NCBI GenBank assembly: GCA_902551855.1
Contig: CACDER010000006.1
Span: 1-42,925 of the forward strand
Direction of reading: 5' to 3'
Length of the DNA: 42,925 nucleotides
Source: an uncultured Cryomorphaceae bacterium
GTDB taxonomy: Bacteria; Bacteroidota; Bacteroidia; Flavobacteriales; UBA7430
Positions 18,527 through 27,885 of the stretch are shown piece by piece. The notes beneath the pieces were generated by a model. That model had not been told where the DNA came from. It did no database searches and was given only the letters and a program-made list of their open reading frames with translations. Each line of letters starts with the position of its first letter. Within the stretch, counting starts at the first letter, position 1. The position numbers and the translations under genes are program-made.

Positions 18527-19495
18527 ATGTATAATAATAAAATATTAATAATTGGGGCTTTAGGACAGATTGGGAGTGAACTTACATTCAAGCTTGCTAA
18601 TATTTATGGTGAATCAAAAATACTTGCAAGTGATATTAAAGTTACAAACAAAAAAAGATTTGGAAATATTAAGTATTTACATCTTGATATTCTTGACAGA
18701 AAATCATTATTTAATCTTGTGAAAAAATATAATATTAATGAAATATATTTATTAGCAGCAAGTCTGTCATATAGGGCTGAAAAAAATATTTATGAAAGTT
18801 GGCTTCTCAATACAAACTCTTTACTAAATGTCTTAGAGGTTGCTAAAATTTTTAAAATAAAGAAAATATTTTGGCCTAGCTCTATTGCAGTTTTTGGTAA
18901 GACCTCTGAAAAAATAAATACTCCACAAATAGGAATAATTGAACCCAATTCAATTTATGGGATTACAAAACTTGCTGGAGAAAGAATGTGTGAATATTAT
19001 TTCAATAAATATAACTTAGATATTAGGAGTCTTCGATTACCTGGTTTAATTAGCTGGAAGACCCCTCCAGGTGGAGGTACTACTGACTATGCAGTAGATA
19101 TTTTTCATCATGCTATTCAAAATAAAAATTATACCTGCTTTTTAAAAAGAAATACTGTGTTACCTATGATGTATATTGATGACGCTATTGATGCAATTAT
19201 AAGATTAATGACAAGTGATCAAAAAAAAATAACAATCAGAACATCATATAATATCTCTGGAATTAGCTTCAGTCCAAATAATTTGTATGATGAAATAAAA
19301 AAATATAAACCTGAATTTAAAATTAAGTATAACCCTGATATTAGGCAAGATATTGCAGATAGCTGGCCTCAATCTTTGGATGATTCAAATGCAAGAAAAG
19401 ATTGGAATTGGTATCGAAATTTTGATTTATCATCAATAGTTAAAACTATGTTTAAAAATCTTGATAAAGGTATAAAGATTAATTATCATGAATAA
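18527..19495 (+). CDS. tdh: L-threonine 3-dehydrogenase, short-chain (epimerase-like) type
   Basis: An extended SDR protein that by family oxidises L-threonine to 2-amino-3-ketobutyrate with NAD+. The Rossmann motif is [12 protein letters not shown] at the N-terminus. The catalytic Tyr and Lys are in [10 protein letters not shown]. The signature [15 protein letters not shown] is specific for the SDR threonine dehydrogenases rather than sugar epimerases. I choose the ATG at 18527 (322 residues, [10 protein letters not shown]) over the TTG at 18506, because family members begin just before the Rossmann strand and the TTG lies in a putative promoter box. It overlaps cysS by 8 bases. Confidence 0.9.
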   Translation: MYNNKILIIGALGQIGSELTFKLANIYGESKILASDIKVTNKKRFGNIKYLHLDILDRKSLFNLVKKYNINEIYLLAASLSYRAEKNIYESWLLNTNSLLNVLEVAKIFKIKKIFWPSSIAVFGKTSEKINTPQIGIIEPNSIYGITKLAGERMCEYYFNKYNLDIRSLRLPGLISWKTPPGGGTTDYAVDIFHHAIQNKNYTCFLKRNTVLPMMYIDDAIDAIIRLMTSDQKKITIRTSYNISGISFSPNNLYDEIKKYKPEFKIKYNPDIRQDIADSWPQSLDDSNARKDWNWYRNFDLSSIVKTMFKNLDKGIKINYHE

Positions 19496-20957
19496 CCTTA
19501 AAATATATAATACCCAATCTAAAAAGAAAGAACCTTTTACACCAGTTAACAAAGGTAAAGTTGGAATGTATGTTTGTGGTCCAACAGTTTATGGAAATGC
19601 TCACCTAGGTCATGCAAGGCCAGGAATAACTTTTGATATAGTTTATAGATATTTATTACATCTTGGATATAAAGTCAGATATGTGAGAAATATTACTGAT
19701 GTTGGACATTTAGTTAATGATTTAGATGAAGGTGAAGATAAAATTATAAAAAAGGCAAAAATTGACAACCTTGAACCAATGGAAGTAGTTGCAAATTATA
19801 CCAGATCATATCACTTAGATATGAAAAAGCTAAATAATTTAGATCCAAGTATTGAGCCAACTGCTACTGGTCACATAATTGAGCAAATAGAATTAATAAA
19901 AGACATAATTTCAAAAGGTTATGCATATGAAAGTAACGGAGATGTTTATTTTGATGTTTCCAAATACAATGAAAGACATAACTATGGTAAACTTTCTGGA
20001 CGAAATATTGAGGATCTAATATCAAATACGAGAATTCTTGATGGTCAATCAAGTAAGAAAAAAAATGAAGACTTTGCTTTATGGAAAAAAGCAAAGAAAA
20101 ATCATATCATGTCTTGGCCATCACCTTGGTCAAGAGGTTTCCCTGGTTGGCATATAGAATGCTCTGCTATGAGCTTAAAATATCTAGGCACTTCTTTTGA
20201 TATTCATGGAGGAGGGATGGATCTGATTTTTCCTCATCACGAAGCTGAAATTGCTCAGTCATCAATTTCAACTGGTCAAGATCCAGTAAAATATTGGATG
20301 CATAATAATATGATAACTATAAATGGTCAAAAGATGGGTAAATCTCTTGGTAACTTTATAACTCTTGATGAGTTTTTTACAGGTCAACATGAAAAATTAT
20401 CTAAATCTTTTAGCCCAAATACTATAAGATTTTTTATCCTCCAAGCTCACTATAGATCTCCATTAGATTTTTCAAATATGGCATTAGAATCATCTGAAAA
20501 AGGTCTTCAAAAATTATTAAGATCAATTAATACTTTAGAGAAAATTAAACCTTCAGAAAAAAATTCTGTGAATACTAATTCCTATAAAAAATTATTCTAT
20601 GAAGCAATAAATGATGATTTTAATACTCCTATTTTAATTTCTTATATTTTTGATGTCGTTAAACTAATTAACAATATTAATACAAATAAAGTTTTAATTG
20701 ATAAAAAAAATAAAAATGAATTGATTTTACTAATGAAAACATTTTGTTTTGATATACTTGGGCTTAAAAATAATAAAGTTAGTACATCAAAAAATGAATA
20801 TTTTTCTGAACTAATAAAAATTTTACTTCAAATTAGAACGACTGCAAAAGAAGACAAAAATTATACTCTAGCTGACTCAATAAGATCAAAATTAGAAAAA
20901 TTAAATATTGTAATAAATGATAACAAAGATGGAACTGATTGGGATTTGGATACATAA
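19488..20957 (+). CDS. cysS: Cysteinyl-tRNA synthetase
   Basis: Charges tRNA-Cys. The class I signature is HLGH in [11 protein letters not shown] and the second signature is KMGKS in [11 protein letters not shown]. The zinc-binding residues are the Cys of CGPTVYG, the Cys of WHIECSAMS and the His residues of FPHHEAE. The 489-residue length is normal. Its ATG at 19488 lies inside the end of tdh, which suggests translational coupling of the two. The next gene starts 9 bases after its stop. Confidence 0.97.
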   Translation: MNNLKIYNTQSKKKEPFTPVNKGKVGMYVCGPTVYGNAHLGHARPGITFDIVYRYLLHLGYKVRYVRNITDVGHLVNDLDEGEDKIIKKAKIDNLEPMEVVANYTRSYHLDMKKLNNLDPSIEPTATGHIIEQIELIKDIISKGYAYESNGDVYFDVSKYNERHNYGKLSGRNIEDLISNTRILDGQSSKKKNEDFALWKKAKKNHIMSWPSPWSRGFPGWHIECSAMSLKYLGTSFDIHGGGMDLIFPHHEAEIAQSSISTGQDPVKYWMHNNMITINGQKMGKSLGNFITLDEFFTGQHEKLSKSFSPNTIRFFILQAHYRSPLDFSNMALESSEKGLQKLLRSINTLEKIKPSEKNSVNTNSYKKLFYEAINDDFNTPILISYIFDVVKLINNINTNKVLIDKKNKNELILLMKTFCFDILGLKNNKVSTSKNEYFSELIKILLQIRTTAKEDKNYTLADSIRSKLEKLNIVINDNKDGTDWDLDT

Positions 20958-20966
20958 ATTAACCAA

Positions 20967-21953
20967 ATGATTTTTAATTATAAATATCTAAAATATTATC
21001 TATTTATATCTTTAATCTCATGTAATTTTAATAAAGATCAAGATACTATTAAAAATAAACAGGATAATGTTATAATTCCCTCATTTAATCAAGACTCTGC
21101 TTATAAAAATATATCTGATCAAGTTAACTTTGGACCAAGGGTACCAGGGTCAAAAGAACATTACGAATGTAAAAATTATATATCAAAAAAACTTTCAAAT
21201 TATTGTGATACTTTAATATTACAGGATTTTGAAGCAGTAACATTTGATAATAAAATTTTAAATTCGACAAATATTATTGGTTCTTTCTCTCCTAACAAAG
21301 CTAAAAGAATTTTATTGTGTGCTCATTGGGATACGAGACCATTTGCAGACCAAGATTCAATAAATAAAAATAAACCAATTATTGGAGCAAATGATGGAGC
21401 AAGTGGTGTGGGAGTACTCATAGAAATTGCAAGACAATTTTCAATTTTAAAGCCTAAAATTGGAGTAGATATAATTTTTTTTGATGTTGAAGACTATGGT
21501 CAACCAGATAACAGTGATTTACCAAGAGTTGATAATTCATATTGTTTAGGATCTCAATACTGGTCTAATAACCCCCACAAAAGAAATTATTTTGCAAAAT
21601 ATGGTATTTTATTAGATATGGTAGGAGGGGAAAAAGCTATTTTTACTCAAGAACTGGCATCAGTTGAATTTGCTCCGAAAGTTTTAAATAAAGTTTGGTC
21701 AACTGGTATTCAACTTGGATTTAATGAATATTTTTCATTTGAAAAAACTGGATTGATTGTTGATGATCACTTATATATTAACAATTTGACTAAAGGACGG
21801 GTTCCTACGATTAATATCATTGAGCATGACAAGAAAACAAAATCAAAATTCTATAAACATTGGCATACTCACAATGATAATATTGAAAATATTGATAGGC
21901 AAACACTCAAAGTTGTTGGACAGACCTTATTGCATGTAATTTACAAGGAATGA
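20967..21953 (+). CDS. M28-family glutaminyl cyclase-like lipoprotein
   Basis: A 328-residue predicted lipoprotein: a hydrophobic signal ending in LISC (lipobox, Cys near residue 19). The fold is that of M28 peptidases and bacterial glutaminyl-peptide cyclotransferases. Zinc-site motifs are LCAHWDTRP, GANDGASGVGVL, FFDVEDYG and the late HWHTHNDNIENID. By family it cyclises N-terminal Gln to pyroglutamate on exported proteins or acts as an aminopeptidase; the W-D-T-R-P/GANDGASG pattern favours the cyclotransferase branch. It would sit in the periplasm, anchored to a membrane. It ends 13 bases before the convergent sod gene. Confidence 0.85.
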   Translation: MIFNYKYLKYYLFISLISCNFNKDQDTIKNKQDNVIIPSFNQDSAYKNISDQVNFGPRVPGSKEHYECKNYISKKLSNYCDTLILQDFEAVTFDNKILNSTNIIGSFSPNKAKRILLCAHWDTRPFADQDSINKNKPIIGANDGASGVGVLIEIARQFSILKPKIGVDIIFFDVEDYGQPDNSDLPRVDNSYCLGSQYWSNNPHKRNYFAKYGILLDMVGGEKAIFTQELASVEFAPKVLNKVWSTGIQLGFNEYFSFEKTGLIVDDHLYINNLTKGRVPTINIIEHDKKTKSKFYKHWHTHNDNIENIDRQTLKVVGQTLLHVIYKE

Positions 21954-21966
21954 AATTATTAACCTA

Positions 21967-22563
21967 TTATGCATTGTTAAATTTATCTTCAACTTTGGAC
22001 CAATCAATTACATTAAAGAAAGCATTAATATAATCTGGTCTTCTATTTTGATAATTAAGATAATAAGCGTGTTCCCAAACATCTAAACATAAAATTGGAG
22101 TTCCATCACATCCAATTCCTTTCATTAAGGGGTTATCTTGATTTGGAGTTGAACACACCTCTAATTTACCAGATTTAGCGCATAACCATGCCCATCCAGA
22201 ACCAAATCTAGATGATGCAGCATTGGTAAAAACCTCTTTAAATGAAGCAAACGAACTGAAGTCTCTTTCAATTACTTTTAAAAAAGTATTTGAAGGCATA
22301 CTTTTGTTTGGTGATAAAATATCCCAAAATAAACAATGATTATAAAACCCTCCCCCATTATTTCTAATTGCAGTAGATAAAATTCCAGCAGATAAAATTT
22401 CTTCTATATTTTTATTTTTTAAATCTGTACCTTCTATTGCAGAATTTAATTTGTTGGTGTAACCAGCATGATGTTTAGAATAATGAATTTCCATTGTTAG
22501 AGCATCAATATGAGGTTCTAGTGCATCAAAAGCAAAGTTGAGTTTTGGAAGTTTAAATGTCAT
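21967..22563 (-). CDS. sodB: Superoxide dismutase, Fe/Mn type
   Basis: Dismutates superoxide to oxygen and hydrogen peroxide. Metal ligands are the His of MEIHYSKHHAGY, the His of GGGFYNHCLFW, and the Asp and His of CLDVWEHAYY. The 198-residue length is typical of Fe/Mn SODs. There is no signal peptide, so it is cytoplasmic. Fe versus Mn cannot be decided safely by eye; the symbol reflects the usual naming. It is divergent from rfbB and convergent with the glutaminyl-cyclase gene. Confidence 0.95.
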   Translation of the reverse strand: MTFKLPKLNFAFDALEPHIDALTMEIHYSKHHAGYTNKLNSAIEGTDLKNKNIEEILSAGILSTAIRNNGGGFYNHCLFWDILSPNKSMPSNTFLKVIERDFSSFASFKEVFTNAASSRFGSGWAWLCAKSGKLEVCSTPNQDNPLMKGIGCDGTPILCLDVWEHAYYLNYQNRRPDYINAFFNVIDWSKVEDKFNNA

Positions 22564-22585
22564 ATGTAATTATTGTTAATTTTTC

Positions 22586-22593
22586 CAAAGATA
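22586..22593 (-). promoter_or_regulatory. Candidate -7 box for sodB
   Basis: The reverse strand reads TATCTTTG, a match to TAnnTTTG, 22 bases upstream of the sod ATG. No clear upstream TTTG partner at normal spacing. Confidence 0.35.
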
Positions 22594-22630
22594 CAAAATT
22601 TAATTATGTATTTTTTAAAATAAATTTTAA

Positions 22631-22638
22631 TATTTTTG
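22631..22638 (+). promoter_or_regulatory. Candidate -7 box for the rfbBACD operon
   Basis: TATTTTTG matches TAnnTTTG and lies 19 bases before the rfbB ATG at 22658. It would start the long co-directional carbohydrate block. No clear -33 element. Confidence 0.35.
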
Positions 22639-22657
22639 GAATGTTGAATATAATTTT

Positions 22658-23668
22658 ATGAAAAATATTTTAATAACAGGAGGCGCTGGTTTTATCGGAT
22701 CTCATGTGTGTAGAAAATTTACTTTGAAATATCCAAAATATAATATTTACAATCTTGATAATTTGTCATATGCTGGAAATCTTGATAATTTAAGAGATAT
22801 AGAGAAGAAAAAAAATTATTGTTTTATAGAAGAAAATATTAGAAATATTTCAGCTTTAAATGATTTATTTTTAAAATATAAATTTGACAGTGTTATTCAT
22901 TTAGCTGCTGAATCTCATGTTGATAGATCCATCCAAGATCCTTTTCTATTTGCTGAAACTAATATTTTAGGTACTATTAACTTAATTAATGTTGCTAATA
23001 AATGTTGGGATGGGAACTTTAATGGAAAAATATTTTATCATATTAGCACTGACGAAGTCTATGGTTCTTTAAAAAATAAAGGTTTATTTTCTGAACTATC
23101 TCCTTATGATCCAAAATCGCCCTATTCAGCCTCTAAGGCTAGTGCAGATCACTTTGTGAGAGCATATGGGAATACATATAAAATTCCTTACATAATTTCC
23201 AATTGTTCAAATAATTATGGGCCAAATCAACATCCTGAAAAATTAATTCCATTATGTATAACTAATATTTTAAATGAAAATTCACTACCAATTTACGGTA
23301 ATGGAGAAAATATTAGAGATTGGTTGTATGTTGAAGATCACGCCGATGCAATAGATTTAATTTTTCATAGTGGGAAAATATTTGAAACATATAATATAGG
23401 TGGGTTAAACGAATGGAAAAATATTGACTTAGTTAAAGAAATTTGTTCTCAAATGGATCAAAAACTAGGAAATAAAAATAACACAAGTCAAAAATTAATT
23501 AAATTTGTTAAAGACAGACCTGGTCACGATTTAAGATATGCAATTGATTCGAATAAACTCAGAACATCTTTAGGGTGGTCCCCAAAATATAAATTCAAGG
23601 ATGGAATATCTAAAACTATTGATTGGTACTTAAAAAATAATTTATGGTTAAAAAAATACAATAAATGA
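22658..23668 (+). CDS. rfbB: dTDP-glucose 4,6-dehydratase
   Basis: Second step of dTDP-L-rhamnose synthesis, forming dTDP-4-keto-6-deoxyglucose with bound NAD+. The Rossmann motif [10 protein letters not shown] is at the N-terminus, the dehydratase Asp-Glu pair is in STDEVYGSL, and the catalytic Tyr and Lys are in [26 protein letters not shown] and [11 protein letters not shown] are family hallmarks. The 336-residue length fits. It overlaps rfbA by 4 bases and opens the rfbB-rfbA-rfbC-rfbD operon. Confidence 0.97.
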   Translation: MKNILITGGAGFIGSHVCRKFTLKYPKYNIYNLDNLSYAGNLDNLRDIEKKKNYCFIEENIRNISALNDLFLKYKFDSVIHLAAESHVDRSIQDPFLFAETNILGTINLINVANKCWDGNFNGKIFYHISTDEVYGSLKNKGLFSELSPYDPKSPYSASKASADHFVRAYGNTYKIPYIISNCSNNYGPNQHPEKLIPLCITNILNENSLPIYGNGENIRDWLYVEDHADAIDLIFHSGKIFETYNIGGLNEWKNIDLVKEICSQMDQKLGNKNNTSQKLIKFVKDRPGHDLRYAIDSNKLRTSLGWSPKYKFKDGISKTIDWYLKNNLWLKKYNK

Positions 23669-24549
23669 AAGGAATTATTCTTGCTGGAGGAAGCGGCTCT
23701 AGGCTTTATCCAATTACAAAAAGTATATCAAAACAGTTGTTACCAGTTTATGATAAACCTATGATATATTATCCACTATCAATATTATTAGATGCAAAAA
23801 TAAAAGAGATCCTCATAATTTCAACACCTCACGATTTGCCGAATTTTAAAAAACTTTTGGGAGATGGAAGTAAATTAGGAATAATCCTACGTTATGCTGA
23901 ACAACCTAATCCAGAAGGGCTTGCGCAAGCATTTATAATTGGTCAAAAGTTCATTGGGAATGACTCTGTATGTTTAGTTCTTGGTGATAATATATTTTAT
24001 GGACAAGGACTTAATAAACTAATACTTAATGCAAAAAAAAATGTTGAAAAAAATAAAAAGTCTTCTATATTTGGCTATTATGTGAATGATCCAGAAAGAT
24101 ATGGTGTTGCTGAATTTGATAAAAATAATAACGTTATATCCATTGAAGAAAAACCTTCCAACCCAAAATCTAATTATGCAATAGTTGGCTTATACTTTTA
24201 TACCAATGACGTAATTAAAGTGGCTAAGAATATAAAACCATCAAAAAGAGGAGAATTAGAAATAACCTCTATCAACGAATATTTCCTTAAAAAAGGGAAT
24301 CTGATTTTAGAAATTATGGATATAGGATTTGCTTGGCTTGACACAGGAACTTATGATTCACTAAATGAAGCAAGCAATTTTGTTCAAACTATTGAAAAAA
24401 GACAGGGATTAAAAATTGCATGTCTTGAAGAAATTGCATATAAGCATAATTTTATTAGCAAAGAGCATGCTCTAAAGCTGGCAGAAAGTATGAATAAAAC
24501 AACTTATGGTAAATATCTTAAAAATAGAATTTTGAAATGGAATTTATAA
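23665..24549 (+). CDS. rfbA: Glucose-1-phosphate thymidylyltransferase
   Basis: First step of the dTDP-rhamnose pathway: dTTP plus glucose-1-phosphate. The nucleotide-binding loop is [13 protein letters not shown] at the N-terminus. [25 protein letters not shown] (metal-binding Asp) and [14 protein letters not shown] are diagnostic. At 294 residues it is full length. Its stop overlaps the start of rfbC by 13 bases. Confidence 0.97.
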   Translation: MKGIILAGGSGSRLYPITKSISKQLLPVYDKPMIYYPLSILLDAKIKEILIISTPHDLPNFKKLLGDGSKLGIILRYAEQPNPEGLAQAFIIGQKFIGNDSVCLVLGDNIFYGQGLNKLILNAKKNVEKNKKSSIFGYYVNDPERYGVAEFDKNNNVISIEEKPSNPKSNYAIVGLYFYTNDVIKVAKNIKPSKRGELEITSINEYFLKKGNLILEIMDIGFAWLDTGTYDSLNEASNFVQTIEKRQGLKIACLEEIAYKHNFISKEHALKLAESMNKTTYGKYLKNRILKWNL

Positions 24550-25070
24550 AAACAAAAATTGAAGATTTAATTATTATAAAACCTTCTGTACATGAAGATG
24601 GAAGAGGATATTTTATGGAAACATTCAAAGAGTCTATTTTCAAAGATAAATTTCCACACATAAATTTCATTCAAGATAATGAATCTGCATCCAAGTATGG
24701 AATTTTAAGAGGTCTTCATTTTCAAATAAATCCATTTTCACAAACTAAACTTGTAAGAGTATCACATGGTGAAGTTTTAGATGTTGCAGTAGATTTAAGA
24801 AAAAAATCTAAAACTTTCGGAAAATATTTTTCTATTAACTTAAGCTCTAATAACAAACTTCAACTTTTAATACCTAAAGGATTTGCTCATGGTTACGTTG
24901 TTTTAAGTAAGTATGCTATATTTAACTATAAAGTTGACTCAATTTACAGTCCAAAACATGAAAAAGGGATTATATGGAATGATCCGAATATTAATATAGA
25001 CTGGAAAATTCCAATTGATGTAATTAAATTATCAAAAAAAGATAAAAACTTTAAAAATTTTAATTTTTGA
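24537..25070 (+). CDS. rfbC: dTDP-4-dehydrorhamnose 3,5-epimerase
   Basis: Epimerises C3 and C5 of dTDP-4-keto-6-deoxyglucose. A 177-residue cupin with the active-site histidine in GILRGLHFQ, the [15 protein letters not shown] strand, and [12 protein letters not shown] carrying the second catalytic region. ATG at 24537 lies inside the end of rfbA. rfbD follows directly. Confidence 0.96.
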   Translation: MEFIKTKIEDLIIIKPSVHEDGRGYFMETFKESIFKDKFPHINFIQDNESASKYGILRGLHFQINPFSQTKLVRVSHGEVLDVAVDLRKKSKTFGKYFSINLSSNNKLQLLIPKGFAHGYVVLSKYAIFNYKVDSIYSPKHEKGIIWNDPNINIDWKIPIDVIKLSKKDKNFKNFNF

Positions 25071-25072
25071 AA

Positions 25073-25930
25073 ATGAATATTTTAGTAACAGGAAAGTCTG
25101 GACAACTTGGGGTTGAAATTGAAAAAATACACACAAATTATTCTAAACATAATTTTATATTTAAAGATAAAAAAGAACTTGATATTACAAATTTTAATAA
25201 TTTGAATAAATTTTTTAAAAATAATGATATTAAGTTAATAATTAATTGTGCAGCTTATACTAATGTAAATGGTGCAGAAATTGAAAAAAAAATTGCTAAT
25301 AAAGTAAATAATTTAGGTGTAGAAAATTTGAGCTTAATTTGTAAAAATTTTAATTGTAAAATTATACATATTTCTACTGATTATGTTTTTGATGGTCTCA
25401 AAAATCAACCTTACAAAGAAACTGACTTTACCAATCCAATAAATTATTATGGGTTTTCAAAGCTTGAGGGAGAAAAAAAAATTTTGAAATATAATATTAA
25501 TGCATTAATAATTAGGACTTCTTGGCTTTATTCTAGTAATAAAAATAATTTTTTCTCCAATATTATTAAAAGAGCAGAATCGATGGATAAAATAAATGTA
25601 GTGAATGACCAAATTGGTTCACCTACTTCAGCGCACGAATTAGCTAAAATTTGTATTTACTTATCAACAACTAATTTCAATTGGGGAGACGGACCTAAAA
25701 TATATAACTTCTCAAATGAAGGAATGTGTAGTTGGTACGAGTTTGCTAAAGCTATTATTTTACTAAAAAAAATTCCTTGTAATATTATCCCAATTAAATC
25801 AAACAAAATGAAAAATAGTATTATTCGCCCTAAATATTCTGTTTTAGATAAAAGTAAAATTAAACAGGACTTTAATATTAGTCCAAATAACTGGTATGAT
25901 TCTCTAAAATTAGAAATTATTAGAAAATAA
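25073..25930 (+). CDS. rfbD: dTDP-4-dehydrorhamnose reductase
   Basis: Last step of dTDP-L-rhamnose synthesis. The N-terminus MNILVTGKSGQLG is the Rossmann motif. The catalytic triad region is HISTDYVFDG with YYGFSKLEGE, and NDQIGSPTSA and RPKYSVLD are typical. I choose the ATG at 25073 (285 residues, 2 bases after the rfbC stop) over an overlapping TTG at 25067, because family members start exactly at MNILVTG. Confidence 0.95.
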   Translation: MNILVTGKSGQLGVEIEKIHTNYSKHNFIFKDKKELDITNFNNLNKFFKNNDIKLIINCAAYTNVNGAEIEKKIANKVNNLGVENLSLICKNFNCKIIHISTDYVFDGLKNQPYKETDFTNPINYYGFSKLEGEKKILKYNINALIIRTSWLYSSNKNNFFSNIIKRAESMDKINVVNDQIGSPTSAHELAKICIYLSTTNFNWGDGPKIYNFSNEGMCSWYEFAKAIILLKKIPCNIIPIKSNKMKNSIIRPKYSVLDKSKIKQDFNISPNNWYDSLKLEIIRK

Positions 25931-25954
25931 TTTCGTAATTTGATCATACTCACT

Positions 25955-25962
25955 TATTTTTG
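25955..25962 (+). promoter_or_regulatory. Candidate -7 box for the DUF2061-cys operon
   Basis: TATTTTTG matches TAnnTTTG in the 51-base gap between rfbD and the DUF2061 gene, 19 bases before its ATG. A TTTG at 25939-25942 is too close for the standard -33 spacing. Confidence 0.3.
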
Positions 25963-25981
25963 CTGGCTTAATAATTAATTT

Positions 25982-26398
25982 ATGATTAGGTTTAATAAAA
26001 GACACATTGTTAAATCTTTTAGTTGGAGGTTTATCGCATTTTTTGATACTCTTTTGTTATCCTCTTTTTTTTCTGGGAATATAAATTTTGCAAGTAAAAT
26101 TGTTTTATTTGAATTTTTTTCTAAAATCATAATGTATTATTTCCATGAAAGAATTTGGTATAAATCTAATTTTAAAAATAAAAAATTACGTCATTTAATT
26201 AAAACTTTTACTTGGCGAATTTTAGGATCAATTGATACTTTTATAATTGGGACTTTAATTATTGGTGATAGTATTATTGCCCTTAGTATTAGTAGTTTTG
26301 AAATATTTTCCAAGCTTATATTATACTATGTTCATGAAAAAATTTGGTATAAATCAAATTTCGGTTTATATAAAAGAAAAAATGAAACTAAACATTAA
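25982..26398 (+). CDS. Tandem DUF2061 membrane protein
   Basis: A 138-residue protein made of two similar halves. Half 1 runs from HIVKSFSWRFIAFFDT to FHERIWYKSNF and half 2 from HLIKTFTWRILGSIDT to VHEKIWYKSNFG. Each half carries a hydrophobic stretch, giving about four short membrane segments. DUF2061 has no established function; it often accompanies sulfate-activation genes in marine bacteria. Here its end overlaps cysC by 17 bases, which suggests a membrane role connected with sulfate activation, such as transport or scaffolding. That role is an inference. Confidence 0.88.
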   Translation: MIRFNKRHIVKSFSWRFIAFFDTLLLSSFFSGNINFASKIVLFEFFSKIIMYYFHERIWYKSNFKNKKLRHLIKTFTWRILGSIDTFIIGTLIIGDSIIALSISSFEIFSKLILYYVHEKIWYKSNFGLYKRKNETKH

Positions 26399-26975
26399 AA
26401 ATTTTCAATTTACAATAACTAAATCTGATAGGGAACTTTTAACGAATCATAAATCTCACCTAATTTGGCTTACGGGGTTATCTGGTTCTGGTAAGTCAAC
26501 ATTGGCTAATTTAGTTGAAATTGAGCTGAATAAAAGAAATATATTAACTTATGTAATTGACGGGGATAATATAAGACAGGGTATTAATTCAGACTTAAAT
26601 TTTGAAATAAAAGATAGAATTGAAAATATCCGTCGTATATCTGAACTATCTAAATTGCTAGTCGATGCAGGGATATTTGTTATTGCTTGTTTTATTTCAC
26701 CATTTTCGAAAGATCGATTAGCTGTAAAAAATAACCTTGGACAAGAAAACTTTTCTGAAATATATATTAATTCCTCAATAGAATCTTGTGAGAAAAGAGA
26801 TGTAAAAGGATTATATAAAAAAGCTAGAAAAGGAGAAATAAAAAATTTTACTGGGATATCCTCTCCATACGAAACTCCAATAAATCCAGACTTAGAAATT
26901 AAAACTGATCAACTTCCAATTAAAAAATGTTCAGAATTAATTATTAATTTTATAACCTCTAATATTTTAAAATGA
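26382..26975 (+). CDS. cysC: Adenylylsulfate (APS) kinase
   Basis: Phosphorylates APS to PAPS, the sulfate donor. The P-loop GLSGSGKST is at residues 32-40, followed by the IDGDNIRQGI motif and ACFISPF. The true start is the ATG at 26382 (197 residues, MKLNIKNFQF); the frame is open further upstream, but that extension only reads through the DUF2061 gene in another frame. It overlaps cysD by 4 bases (ATGA). Confidence 0.95.
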   Translation: MKLNIKNFQFTITKSDRELLTNHKSHLIWLTGLSGSGKSTLANLVEIELNKRNILTYVIDGDNIRQGINSDLNFEIKDRIENIRRISELSKLLVDAGIFVIACFISPFSKDRLAVKNNLGQENFSEIYINSSIESCEKRDVKGLYKKARKGEIKNFTGISSPYETPINPDLEIKTDQLPIKKCSELIINFITSNILK

Positions 26976-27877
26976 ATGCTAATTATTTTGATCATTTAAG
27001 TGAACTTGAATCTGAGGCAATATTTGTTATAAGAGAAGTTTACTCTGAATTTGAAAATCCTGTAATTCTTTTCTCTGGAGGAAAAGATTCTATACTTCTT
27101 ACACACCTGGCTAAAAAAGCATTTTACCCTGCTAAGATTCCCTTTCCTCTTGTTCATATTGACACAGGTCATAATTTCCCTGAAACAATTAATTTTAGAG
27201 ATAGTCTTGTTAATAAATTTAATCTCAATTTAATAATTGGAGATGTTCAAAAGTCAATTGATGAAGGTTTAGTAAAAGAAGAAAATGGTATTAATGCTTC
27301 AAGAAATTATTTGCAAATTTCATCATTAATAGAAACTATTGAAAAAAATAATATTGATGGTGCAATGGGCGGTGGAAGAAGAGATGAGGAAAAATCAAGA
27401 GCTAAAGAAAGATTTTTTTCTCACAGAAATGAATTTAGTCAATGGGACCCAAAAAATCAAAGACCTGAACTTTGGAATTTATTTAATGGAAAAAAAAATT
27501 ATGGTGAACATTTTAGAATATTTCCCATATCAAACTGGACTGAACTTGATGTTTGGAGGTATTTAAAAAAAGAAAAAATAAATTTACCCTCACTCTATTT
27601 TTCTCATAAAAGAAAGTGTATTGTAAGAAAAAACACGATTTTATCTTACTCTAAATTTATTTCTTTAAATATTAATGAAAAAATCATTGAAAAAGAAATT
27701 AGATTTAGAACATGCGGAGATATGACAATAACAGGAGCTGTTGAGTCTAAAGCAAAAAATTATGATGAGATTATTAAGGAAATTTCAATGTCAAAATATA
27801 CAGAAAGAGGAGGTAGAGCAGATGATAAAAGAGCAGATTCAGCAATGGAAGATAGAAAAAAAGAAGGTTATTTTTAG
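26972..27877 (+). CDS. cysD: Sulfate adenylyltransferase subunit 2
   Basis: Catalytic subunit of ATP sulfurylase: ATP plus sulfate to APS. The PP-loop is SGGKDS at residues 35-40; VHIDTGHNFPETI and GGGRRDEEKSRAKER are diagnostic. The C-terminus ERGGRADDKRADSAMEDRK-type ending is that of CysD, here closing with KEGYF. 301 residues, full length. Works with CysN encoded 8 bases downstream. Confidence 0.97.
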   Translation: MNANYFDHLSELESEAIFVIREVYSEFENPVILFSGGKDSILLTHLAKKAFYPAKIPFPLVHIDTGHNFPETINFRDSLVNKFNLNLIIGDVQKSIDEGLVKEENGINASRNYLQISSLIETIEKNNIDGAMGGGRRDEEKSRAKERFFSHRNEFSQWDPKNQRPELWNLFNGKKNYGEHFRIFPISNWTELDVWRYLKKEKINLPSLYFSHKRKCIVRKNTILSYSKFISLNINEKIIEKEIRFRTCGDMTITGAVESKAKNYDEIIKEISMSKYTERGGRADDKRADSAMEDRKKEGYF

Positions 27878-27885
27878 AAAACCAT

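Noticed and set aside
26262-26381. Upstream extension of the cysC frame with a hydrophobic N-terminus
   Set aside because: It reads through the DUF2061 gene in another frame; the CysC family starts at the ATG at 26382, and the extension has no family similarity.
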